Positions 10,430 through 19,641 of a DNA stretch of 64,000 bases are shown in pieces; within the stretch, counting starts at the first letter, position 1; each line of letters starts with the position of its first letter. Under the pieces are notes generated by a model. That model saw only the letters and a program-made list of their open reading frames with translations, ran no database searches and had not been told where the DNA came from. A program made the translations under genes and the position numbers. The stretch spans positions 1,426,001-1,490,000 of the forward strand of contig OX637795.1 in assembly GCA_951802425.1 (NCBI GenBank). The letters are read 5' to 3'. The DNA is from Clavaria fumosa. Its lineage: Eukaryota > Basidiomycota > Agaricomycetes > Agaricales > Clavariaceae.

Positions 10430-11650
10430 GTCCAACTACTTCAACGGATGAAGGCCTTCCTCACGCGGTTGACAGTGCCTCGACTGTTCCATTGAGGGGG
10501 ATGGGAGGGCGGCGGATATCGGTAACGGGAAAGATCTGAGGCAACGGGCTGTTGTACGAGAAACGCCACTAACGCATGAGTTCGTGCCACTGAAATGCTC
10601 GGCGATGAAGGGGATGTGGGGTATTGGAAACTTGGGAACAAATACAGGTGCGTCGACAGCCTGCGCTGTCAGATGGCTGGAGAGTTTGGGCGAGTGCTGC
10701 TCGTGATGAATTTGAAGGCGGGCGAGTAAGGCGATTGACGCACAGAGAATGTTGGGTGAACTCGTAGGCCATTCACCAGTCTTTCCCCACAACACCCCGT
10801 GCGACCTCACACCATCCCAGGCATCGGCGTTCCCCCCCGTAGAGAAGAGATTTCTAGTCCTCGGTGCTCATCAATTCGGTCTGCCCGTACTCAGCCGACC
10901 TATGACCATCTCGCCTCTGCGCAGGTTGTCAGTGCCAGCTTCATCGTCGATCGGCGTCGTCTATGGCAAAGCACCCATTTCCAGGCCGATCGGGCGAAGA
11001 CGGGCGAATCGTCCGTCCAGGCATCCGTAATGCAATCGCTGATCCACGTCAAAGAGCATCGCGCTGCACCGACCACCGGCACCAGTCTGCTCCCTTCGCC
11101 CGCTGCATCTGCTGCGCGGATCCTGTAATCGAACGACCAGCACGAGGACACCAGGGCCGCTGAACACTCGTCGCTTCTTCAAATGCGTGGGTAAGCCCAG
11201 AAAAACTAGCTCCTGTGCACGCTTTTCCATCTCTTGGCGACGATGAGACGGAACAAGAAGGGGTTAGCGCGTCTGAGAGCATTCGCTCCCCGCCGCCCTT
11301 CCTGGCGGTGCCTCCGGCGACGATGCCCTCAAGTCCCAAAATAACTGGAAGGCAATACGAACACCACGCGTCGGCAGCCCTCCCCAACGAGGACCACAAC
11401 CGACCTGGGGCGCCTCTACTTCCGCCGCTGCGCAGCGGATCGCTGGACTCCGAAGCGGACTCCGCAGGCCGGCCGACGACGGCGGACCCTTCCCATGCCG
11501 TCCCGCGACTGCTCCCGGCTGTCGGCCGCGCTACGGGGAGTTATCCAGTGCGCAAGACGTCCGCGTCGTGCTGGCGGCAACCCCCCCCCGTGTGGCGCCA
11601 ACAGCGTCTTGGCGGGCGGTAGTAAAGCACGACTTGACTTTTGGTAAACC
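10430..11650. other. GC-rich region without a recognised gene
   Basis: Composition resembles the hydrolase pseudogene, but short open frames on both strands show no recognisable domain and no consistent splice pattern. It may hold the upstream part of that gene or another decayed host gene. Confidence 0.4.
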
Positions 11651-12089
11651 CAGTCCAGGGAGAAAACGTATTAGCGCCAGGGAAACAGGCGGCGAGAGAG
11701 GAGTGGGTTGAAACGTCAGGGCAACGGCAAATTCACTGCATGGTGAAGGACGAAACAGGCGTCACTTCTTATCGATACTGAGCCCCAAACACTGCTCAGC
11801 TTGTCTGTACCAACGCATGGGTTCTTCATTTCCGAACTTATCGCCACACATACAAATGTGATGTCATTCTCCAGAGAGGCGATGAAGTTCTTGCCTTTCT
11901 GTGATTGGGACATCGGAAAACAGCTGGCGGAGGAACGGTTAATTTTTTTCGATAGTCAGGTGTAGGGGCAAAGATGGGTCCAATCGTGATCTCACAAGGA
12001 GGTGCCAAGAAATCATGCCCAAGTATGTGGCGAACATCCATGCTTCGGAATACGAAATAGAAATTCATGCGATCACCTAATCTCCCGGT
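11651..12089. other. Unassigned sequence beside the LINE scrap
   Basis: The minus strand has an open frame (11838-12188) without a known domain that overlaps the downstream side of the LINE scrap. No gene is called here. Confidence 0.35.
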
Positions 12090-12430
12090 GTTTGCCAGCT
12101 TCGTTACCCCCATACACATGAATGACATACCCCTTTCAAGCTGTGGCACGACAGGGAAGTCGAAACCCCGAAATCCTTCAATCCCCAAATGCTGAGTAGT
12201 ATTGGAGGGGGGGATGGTCTCTGTTTAAGAGGTGCCGGTGTTCGTCGTATGTTCGGCAGTTGTGAAATGTATGGTCTCGAAAGCGCGTGAGTGGAGTGAC
12301 AGGGATGGTGGTCTCCGCAGAGGCATTTTGGTTTGTATGGGATGTTCATGCGAGCGTAATAGGGAGGGTTGTAACCACCCTTGCGACACGAGCTTGGAGC
12401 GTTTCTCTGCGTGGTAGGAACGTGACGAGT
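12090..12430 (-). pseudogene. LINE ORF2 C-terminal fragment, internally deleted
   Basis: On the minus strand the sequence encodes GYNPPYYARMNIPYKP, matching GYNLPYYERMKIPHEP of the LINE at 13.2-18.2 kb. It continues into the Cys/His-containing tail (CRTYDEHRHLL-like in another frame). Upstream it matches the HAEKRSKLV segment, so about 150 bp between these blocks are missing. Stops and frame shifts are present. It is an older, 5'-truncated copy of a related Tad/I-like LINE on the same strand. Confidence 0.75.
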
Positions 12431-12630
12431 TGGAAAGGAACTAGAACTAGTTTGTAACTGAGGTAGCATACAGTATACCGATATTCGGATGATTCGCCAC
12501 CGCTACTGGACACACGGTGGTGAGGTTTCAAGGAAATATACAACTCCTTTCTCTTACAGTCTGGTGCATCCAAATGTAGAAGGGCAACAACGGCCATTTA
12601 CTTTCACTTTCGCATATAAAGAGACAGTCC

Positions 12631-12680
12631 CAGAGAGAGAGAGAGACAACCCCCACCCCACACACACACATACACACATA
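12631..12680. repeat. Short (GA)n and (CA)n microsatellite
   Basis: A GAGAGA run at 12631-12648 is followed by a C/A-rich tract with CACACACA at about 12657-12680. Confidence 0.85.
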
Positions 12681-12833
12681 GAGGCAACAAAGATAATAAA
12701 ATGGGTAAAGATAGGGTGCGTCGTTTTTTTCTTCATCGGTCTTACTTGTAATACATACTGATATCCATGCCCCAGGCCATGTACCAGTCTATATACAAGA
12801 CACATTCACGTGGAGTGCGTCATTTTTTCAACA

Positions 12834-13133
12834 ATGGTCTCGCACCGGCTAAAAAACAAGAAGGACATTGAGGTTATACAAGCTGAAGTGCAAGCTCGAG
12901 TAAAGCAAGCTCAAGTGCAAGCTCAAGTGCAAGCTCGAGTAAAGGAGGAACGGCAGCGTGAACAGGAGAAGCGTGCACAGGAGCTAGGCGATGAGGAGCG
13001 AAAGGTCGATCAGGACGGCGACGCAGTTATGCGAGCCGACGATGGGAAGGACGACGACAAAAAGTGGCCAGAGGTTGATCAGGATGGCGACGCAATTATG
13101 CAACTTGATGACGACAATCAGCAGCAGCAATGA
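12834..13133 (+). CDS. Small charged coiled-coil ORF, unrecognised
   Basis: A 99-residue frame starts at ATG 12834. The first half is a Gln/Val/Arg/Lys-rich helix made of repeated VQARVK and VQAQ units, mirroring a DNA repeat of CAAGCTC[A/G]AGT. The second half is acidic and holds two copies of VDQDGDA[VI]M, then a Gln tail. A TATATACA box lies about 45 bp upstream. It ends 66 bp left of the LINE target duplication. It may be a small gene or the last exon of a truncated one; no function can be assigned. Confidence 0.3.
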   Translation: MVSHRLKNKKDIEVIQAEVQARVKQAQVQAQVQARVKEERQREQEKRAQELGDEERKVDQDGDAVMRADDGKDDDKKWPEVDQDGDAIMQLDDDNQQQQ

Positions 13134-13371
13134 GGTAGATGAGCTTAGATGTCAAGTACAACCATCTCAGCATAAATATCCATTTTTGGCAATCTAGCAT
13201 GTGACTTGAATTTTTTTTTGTTTTTTGAATCAGCATTTGTATTCCGCAACATGTGGCTAAGACAAAGACGCGGTTGTACGTGATGTACGTAAAAAAAAAA
13301 AAGGTATGGTGAGGAGGTTGGTTGGGGTTGGGAGGTGTATTGGGAGAGTAGGTGGTTGTGCTCTCTTAGGT

Positions 13372-16300
13372 CTAGTGTGGGTCGGGAGGCTCCGCTGGGT
13401 GGGAGGCAGAGTTGGATAGGTCGAGGCCAGGTAGTTCTGGCAGAGTGGGTGGTTCGTATGGTTTCCCGGTTGCCGTGAAGGCTCCCGAGAGGCGTAAGAA
13501 TTTCGCTATGGCCATGAGGCCTTTCGTGCCGCTCAATAGGATCGGCGGCGAGTGATCGTGGTGTACTGCGGATAGTACGTGTCGGTGCGCATCGTAAGTG
13601 CGGCAATTGTGAAATACATGATCTCGGAATCGCATCGGCGTCGTAAGGGGGATGGTGTCCCTGCATGAGCATTCGGGTTCGTGAGGAATCTTCATTCGTT
13701 CGTAATATGGTAGGTTATATCCGTGCATCGTGCGTACTTGGGTGAGTCGTCCGAAGACTTCTGGTTGGTCTTTTAAATGGAGGAAAAGTTTTCCTGGTTT
13801 AGTGGTGGGAGGTTCGAGTGCGTTAGCCTCTCCGAAAGCTCCTGTAAAAGGGAATTTTTTAATTAGTTTCCGCCATTTTCGTAATACGAGTTTGGAGCGC
13901 TTCTCAGCGTGGTATGATAATGAGTTTGGGAGAATTCCCCCTTGTTTCTTGCGGCCTTCTCGTGCTAGTTTGTCTGCTCTTTCATTTATTTCTAGTCCTC
14001 GGTGGCCTGGGATCCATTGGAGCATTATGTGATGTTCGTCGTTGGAGAGGAATTTTCGTGCGAGGTTTGTGAATAGTAAAGAGAGAGCTTGTGAGGGGTG
14101 TGGTTTGGTGTCAGTAATGTTTTGTAGTGCAGATGAGCTATCGGAAAGGAATACGATGTTTTTTATGTCTTTGTGTTGTTCGCAGTAGCGAGTAGCTAGT
14201 ATTATGCCTGCCGTCAGAGCTAAAGACTCTCCGTCGTAAGCGTTGGTGCAGGTACCGGTGCTGTAGGCACCTTCGAATGCGGTAACTGGTCCGTGTCTGG
14301 TGTGTATCCCGGCACCTGTTCTTTTGGGGCCTTTGATGCGTCTCCTGATCGGGAGCGCTTCTCTTGGATTTGGAAGTGGTGCTGGGTTCAGCTGGAGGCA
14401 GTCAACTCTTTTCCTGGATCTGTCCGTGCCTACAAAGAGTGTGTTCATTAGATCGGGAGCACTTCTCTTGGATTTGGAAGTGGTGCTGGGTTCAGCTGGA
14501 GGCGGTCAACTCTTTTCCTGGATCTGTCCGTGCCTACAAAGAGTGTGTTCATTAGAGTGGGTGCTTTTGAAAGGAATGAGGAGATGTCTTCGAGGTATTT
14601 GTCTCGGAGATCTTTTTTGGGTGGTAGTATTGTGGTTATTCGGGGATGCCGGCTGAGTGGGTCACTCCAGGGTGGGTTGATTAGGGGGTTTAGTTGGGGT
14701 CTTGTGGGAGCGTTTGTTAGTTGTGCTAGTCGTTGTAGGGGCGTCTGTCTAGACGGCGGTGTTCGTATCGTTATTCGTTGGTTTGGAAGCGTCAGTCGAA
14801 TCTTTCGTGGTGGTGGGGGGATTCTAGAAAGTACCGGTGAGCTGGGGAGTAGTCTGTGTAGTCTGATCGAGTATGAGTAACAGAGACGGTGTGTGATTAA
14901 GGAGATTGGTGGGATGTGTGATATATATTGTAGTGCTGCTATTGGAGTGGATCGGAAGGCGCGGCAGATGCATCGTAGGGCGAGGTTCAAGGCTGTTTGG
15001 ATACGTTTGGTGTTGGTTTGGTCGAAGCGGCCTCCCCACCACAGCTGGCATCCGTAGGTGAGGACGGGAATTATGGTAGAGAGCGTTAGTTGTCTGAGTT
15101 GAAGGTGGGACATTCCACGGACGGTGTTGCCTAGGATGCTCATCGCTCTAATTGTTGCTTTCGCACGGTTGGCCATGGTTTTCGTGTGGTGAGTAAAATT
15201 TAGGTGTCTGTCGAGGAAAAAGCCCAGCCAGCGAATCGTTTTTGGGGCTGCGATTGGTCTCTGGTTGTGTAGTCGGAGTGTTGGGGAGTTTCTATCTGGG
15301 CCTTTGGTAAAGTGCATTAGTTCGATTTTTGTTGGCTGTACCTCTAGTCCGTTGGCAGTCAACCATTGTGTGATCGTCTCGAACGCCCGTTTGAGTCTAA
15401 TAATGTTAGTGTCAAGGGATGAGGAGGATGTTAAAATGACCCCATCATCTATGTATGCAAACGAGATTACTCCCTGTGTGATTAGTTGTCTGAGGTTGAG
15501 TAGGTCAGCGCTATAGATAATGGCGAGTATGGGTGAGAGTGGGGGCGGGTTTCTGGCATCGTTTGTTGAGTGGTGCTAGAGATAGCGTCTATCAAGCTTT
15601 TGCTGAGTTGGTCGAGGGTCTGTGGGGTAGCGTTCTCGGGGGCTTGAGCGAGGAGGTTTGTTAGGGTGGGGGAGATCGTGGTCGTCCATGATTCTTTGTG
15701 TTTTTCTGTTAAAGAGTGGTGGGGATCAGGAGGTCTGGTTTCTGTGAATGTGATGATGTCAAATGTTATCAGGTAATGATCGGATGCATAGTGTCGTTCA
15801 GTGACTACTCGGATAGGGCTTATGTCGTAGCTTTCGAAAACTTTGGTGTTCGCGATCACGAGGTCATCAACTTTTGTGTATTGGAATTTAGGTCCATGGA
15901 ATGTGGGTTGGTCAGGATCGTTGAGAACTTGGAACCTATTGTGGTCGAGCCAGTCTTGGAATGAGTTCGTTCTTTCGTCGGCATGGTGGACTGTAGAGTC
16001 CCAGTCCAGGGAGTGCAAGTTAAAGTCGCCGCATAAGATAATCGGTTCCTCGTCCGGGTCTGGTTCTTTTTGCATCTGGGTGGTAGTGTCGAATGTCGAA
16101 GGGGAGTTGTATATTGCAGTGAGAGTTACTGAAAAGTTATCTCCTATGCTTATCTGTGTGTGTAGGGTGTGTTTAGTGATTTGTGATTGGTGAGAGAGTG
16201 GAGTGACTCTGAATCGTGCATTTTTTCGGTGGTATAGGACAACATCGGCATTTTGGATATCGTTTGGGGCAATACAAATCCAATCTGGATGGTTAACTGT

Positions 16301-16474
16301 GCCTTTCTCTTGTGTTTGTGCCCGTATGGTTCCAATCCAGGGTTCTGTAATGATGATTATGTCAGTTTTGGATTTAGGTCTAGCTTGGTCTCATAGAATG
16401 GCGTGTGTAATGTGGTTAGATCTGTGGACGTTGTTGCAGAAGACAGAGATGGTTGTGTTTGGAATACTTAGCAT
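13372..16474 (-). pseudogene. LINE ORF2: APE endonuclease, RT and RNase H, broken
   Basis: ORF2 starts at ATG 16474. An in-frame TGA lies at 16391-16393, probably a deaminated CGA. The endonuclease keeps its Glu (IIIITEPW), the CGDFNLHSLDWD block and ASDHYLITFD. Near 15540 the frame jumps from the post-endonuclease linker directly to PLSPILAIIYSADL, so the RT fingers and the first catalytic Asp are missing. FAYIDDGV, the YxDD motif, is present. A 104-bp tandem duplication at 14347-14554 shifts the frame at the start of the RNase H domain (TDRSRK). The remaining RNase H blocks are LSDSSSAL and WIPGHRGLEINERADKLA. The C-terminus has a Cys/His cluster, CSCRD to HNCRTYDAHRH. The protein would normally nick DNA and copy the LINE RNA at the target; this copy cannot. 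Confidence 0.93.
14347..14554. repeat. 104-bp tandem duplication within LINE ORF2
   Basis: Copies at 14347-14450 and 14451-14554 differ at only two bases, both transitions. The length is not a multiple of three, so the duplication shifts the ORF2 frame. High identity suggests it happened late in the life of this copy. Confidence 0.95.
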
Positions 16475-18213
16475 GGCGCTTTACCCTTCAATGTGTGTGG
16501 GGCAGGGTGGGCTGGGGGGGTTAGTGCCGAGATGAGAGCTTGTCTTTTAGGGCAGTTTGGATCATCTGCACAGTGGCTGTTTTCATGGCAATTCGGGCAG
16601 CTTTGGTGGCTGCAGGCAGGGCTCGGTTCGGGGGAACGTCTGCATTCTTCGCAATGCTGTGAGTGTTGGTCTTCTGTGCCGGGCTTGCCGCACTTTCTGC
16701 ACCTCTGTACGAGGGCAGGACATTGCTTCGTGCTGTGCATGAGTTTCCAGCATTTTCTGCACTGGATCAGTTTGGCTTTTTCTTTCCATCGGTCGATCCT
16801 TACCACTGAGCCGAACATGTAGAAAGGTTCCGTCAGTAGTCTAGTTAAGATGGAGGTGGGGGGGTCAATGAACGCGAGTGATACCGCTGCGGCCCTCTTG
16901 TCCTGGAGAGCCGATTCTGTTTGTATCCATCTGGGGGGCTGTGCGATTTGAATGCCTGCGAATATGGGATTGACTCTGACTGCTTCGAGTAGGCTTTCGG
17001 TCGTGCGTGGGTTTCTCTGGTCGTCTTGTCTTGGTATATTGTGTAGGACAATTTTGGCCCATGGTATGTCTTTTGTTACGATTGCGTATGACAAGTCGTT
17101 GGCAAGCGCTTCTACGAAGATGTTTTTGTGTTGGTCTGCGAGGATCGGGCACGAAAGCTCTGATAGGGTGATCACGTAGTTGCCATTGGGGCGTCCCTCG
17201 GCGGCGACGGCTGTTACCTTCCCCTTAGTGTTCGCGCATTGGTTGAGGCGTGCGTTGACTGCGTTCGTGGCTCGTTCGTTGCTGAGTCGTTTTTCGATGG
17301 GAGGAGGATGTCCTTTGAATCGGACAACATATCTGATGGAGCGCTTGGGGGAAGGGGTAGGGGCAGGGTTAGTTCGGTTGCTATCGGGTTTTTGTGGGGG
17401 GGGAGGGTGCTTAGCGGCCGCTTGGGAGTAGGTTAAGTTGCGAGGTTCTGGTTCTCGGTTGGTGGTTGGGGTTGTGTTGGTTGCGAATATTGTGTTGTTG
17501 AACTTGCTAATGGATTTTTCCTGGACACGGAGTCGGTTCGAGATGTCTCGGATTGCGTCGAGAATTTCATGGTTGACTTTGTCTGTGGGGTAGTTGTTGG
17601 TTTGTCCAGATAGTGCGGCGTTGATGTTTCGGACTGTGTTTTCTAGGGTCGCGCGAAGTTCGTCCATTTTGGAGACGGTAATTTGTGAGTTTTCCGAGTT
17701 GGTTATAGGTTGAAGAGTGGAGGGGACTAGTTCGCATAGAAAGTGTGCAACTCCGAGCGCCTGGTCTAGCCAGTTAGGTACGTGCTGGCTAGGGGTGGGG
17801 GGGATCGGAGGGAGCGAGGGCGAGAGCAACGGCGGGGAGGGGCTGGGGTTGGGTGTTTCTGGTGTCGGTGGTGATGGTTGGTTTTTTGGTGTGGTGGGTA
17901 CGGAAGCCGGTGGGGGTGGGGGTGGTGATTGGGTGATAGGGGACGGGCTTGGGTTTGCTGGAGTTGGTTTGAGAGGGTTTTTGGAAGGTGTCTGTGGTTT
18001 CGGTGAAGGCACGGATGCGCATTCGCCTGTGGTTGGAGTGTTGATCGAGCTTGCGTGGTTGCTTGCTTTGTTTTGTTGTATAGGTAGTTTTTTGTTACTG
18101 GGGTTTGGGGGGGGGTCTGGGGTATCTTGAAGTTCTTGGGAGTGAACTGGGCTGCTACTTGCTGCCGGTGTTAAGGTCTTGCTGCGTTGCTTACCTCTAG
18201 CCGCGAATGGCAT
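16468..18213 (-). CDS. LINE ORF1, gag-like RNA-binding protein
   Basis: An intact 581-residue frame. The N-terminal 170 residues are Pro/Ser/Thr-rich and disordered. A folded region with VRFKGHPPPIEKR and a following esterase-free, RRM-like stretch lies in the middle, as in gag proteins of Tad/I-type LINEs. The C-terminus has zinc knuckles: CRKCWKLMHSTKQC (CX2CX4HX4C), a second Cys/His cluster, and CPNCHENSHCADDPNC. ORF1 proteins package the LINE RNA. The stop codon overlaps the ORF2 start, suggesting ORF2 is translated by termination-reinitiation. No breaks were seen, in contrast to ORF2. Confidence 0.92.
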   Translation of the reverse strand: MPFAARGKQRSKTLTPAASSSPVHSQELQDTPDPPPNPSNKKLPIQQNKASNHASSINTPTTGECASVPSPKPQTPSKNPLKPTPANPSPSPITQSPPPPPPASVPTTPKNQPSPPTPETPNPSPSPPLLSPSLPPIPPTPSQHVPNWLDQALGVAHFLCELVPSTLQPITNSENSQITVSKMDELRATLENTVRNINAALSGQTNNYPTDKVNHEILDAIRDISNRLRVQEKSISKFNNTIFATNTTPTTNREPEPRNLTYSQAAAKHPPPPQKPDSNRTNPAPTPSPKRSIRYVVRFKGHPPPIEKRLSNERATNAVNARLNQCANTKGKVTAVAAEGRPNGNYVITLSELSCPILADQHKNIFVEALANDLSYAIVTKDIPWAKIVLHNIPRQDDQRNPRTTESLLEAVRVNPIFAGIQIAQPPRWIQTESALQDKRAAAVSLAFIDPPTSILTRLLTEPFYMFGSVVRIDRWKEKAKLIQCRKCWKLMHSTKQCPALVQRCRKCGKPGTEDQHSQHCEECRRSPEPSPACSHQSCPNCHENSHCADDPNCPKRQALISALTPPAHPAPHTLKGKAPC

Positions 18214-18565
18214 GCTTGGTGGCTCTGTCCAAGTCGCGTGATGTGACTTGAATCACTTGATTCACTGTCACTCAAATCAGGTCGTGCTGACTGGTTGTTA
18301 TAGCAGAGCTTTACCCTTTACCCTTCCCTCGCCCACGGGATCCTCCACGCTCGTCGCCTCTCCTTTCCAACCCTTCACACAACACCCTATGGCCTTATTG
18401 CAGTGTTCGAGGCCTACCGGCGATCGTCTGTCTTCATGCTCAAGCGACGCATGATCTTTTTCCCCAGACAGGACCCAAATCCATTGAGGCCCGGCGCTCA
18501 ACGTCTTGTTCACTGCGGCACTATCCGACGCTGCTAAAGGGGGAAGCGTCGGTTTGGCGCGGTGC

Positions 18566-18803
18566 GTTGAGCCTGGTGTTTTGGGGTATCCCCAGGCTTA
18601 GGTGGACCGTGCGAGTGGTCCGCCGTGCTGTGGGGTGTGCCCTGCACTGAGTAGGCTCCTGCTCGAGATGAGTGTGAAAATTTGATGTTGATTTCGCTCT
18701 TGGTGAGTTTGCGGTATTTCCTTGGTCACATTTTGCAGAGCTGACTGGATGGAAGTCGTTGTTTGAAGGCTCATATCATTGACACCTCTATTTATGATAT
18801 GGC
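18566..18803. repeat. Diverged direct repeat, left copy
   Basis: Starts GTTGAGCCTGGTGTTT and aligns, with gaps, to 22631-22837. Shared blocks include GCTGTGGGGTGT, GGCTCCTGCTC, ATTTTGCAGAGC and ATTGACAC/ATCGACAC. The pair brackets the metalloprotease gene. The right copy lies in that gene's 3' flank, so the left copy may mark the 3' flank of a lost tandem paralogue. Confidence 0.8.
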
Positions 18804-19191
18804 TAGGCTGATAACACTACCATTGCTCCGCCCACGTCCGGGACATACAAGTCGGGCTCCAGCTCCTTTCCCAAGTCGACGAGCACCAGCACCAGTATGG
18901 ACAAGCGTACCTCCTCCACCAGTGGCGCGACAACCCTCCGCGGTCTACTGTGCAGCCACAGCCACAGCAGCACTGACGTTGCATCTGGATTGTGCTTCCG
19001 TCTCTCTCCAGCCATCTACTGATGAGCTTGCTCAGATCACCGGACCACATGCTAAAATCAAGCGGAATGCAGCAAGTATAACCGCCTGCTTAAGCGCCAC
19101 GATGGATATGATCATGGCGCCTAACTGGGCGGCCTACGTGGGAAGGTCGGGTTGACACTGCGCCAAAGGCGTCAAAGTTTGAGCGTCGATC
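18804..19191. other. Upstream flank of the metalloprotease gene
   Basis: Open frames exist on both strands (for example 18763-19155 plus), but none has a recognisable domain or intron pattern. Probably promoter-proximal or decayed sequence. Confidence 0.35.
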
Positions 19192-19330
19192 GCGCGCGTC
19201 CAACTCGCACAGAAGAACAAAGGGAAAGACAGATCAGGACTCGGCTGTGCCATTGCGCGCGTCCACCTCGTACGGAAGGGAGAACGACAAAAAAGACTTG
19301 GCTGTGCGACCGCGCGTCCAACTCGCGCAG
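19192..19330. repeat. About 60-bp tandem repeat in the promoter region
   Basis: Units at 19192-19254 and 19255-19311 and a partial at 19312-19330 share GCGCGCGTCCA[A/C]CTCG and GGCTGTGC. They lie 310-450 bp upstream of the metalloprotease start and could hold regulatory sites. Confidence 0.75.
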
Positions 19331-19429
19331 TCGAGCCTTGTCTTTTCGTCCTCCGTTTTAGCTCGTATCACATAAATAACGACGACTCGGGGCACTTGCA
19401 TTCCCTCAGTCTTCCTCTTGCTGACTGTG

Positions 19430-19483
19430 GTATGTCCGCCTTCCTTTTCTTTGTCCCTTTTACTAATTTGTGGTGCTCATCAG
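19430..19483 (+). other. Probable 5' UTR intron of the metalloprotease gene
   Basis: A 54-bp stretch with donor GTATGT, branch-like TACTAAT and acceptor TCATCAG, all close to fungal consensus. A TATA-like ATAAATA lies near 19373, and a related TCTT[CT]CTCTTGCTGA word occurs on each side of the intron. It indicates a transcribed eukaryotic gene with a leader of roughly 200 nt. Confidence 0.6.
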
Positions 19484-19641
19484 GTAGTCAATATAACAGT
19501 CTTTCTCTTGCTGATTGACGGGATACGCCGAAATTCTTGTCCTCTCAGACTCTGCTCCTTTCAACCCCCCTTACCACTCAATAGCGAACGATCCTCTCCA
19601 GATCAATTCACGCCATCGAACCTCTAACCCGTACTGCCGCA

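Larger units (their letters stand above)
13212..18240 (-). mobile_element. Non-LTR retrotransposon (Tad/I-like LINE) with 13-bp TSD
   Basis: A 5029-bp element on the minus strand, flanked by a perfect 13-bp duplication ATGTGACTTGAAT at 13199-13211 and 18241-18253. The 3' end is A-rich on the element strand (poly-T at 13212-13227 of the plus strand). The 5' UTR is only 27 nt, so the copy is full length or minimally truncated. It has two ORFs overlapping by 7 nt at ATGCTAA: a gag-like ORF1 and an ORF2 with APE endonuclease, reverse transcriptase and RNase H. ORF2 is broken by a stop, a large deletion and a tandem duplication. Confidence 0.95.
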
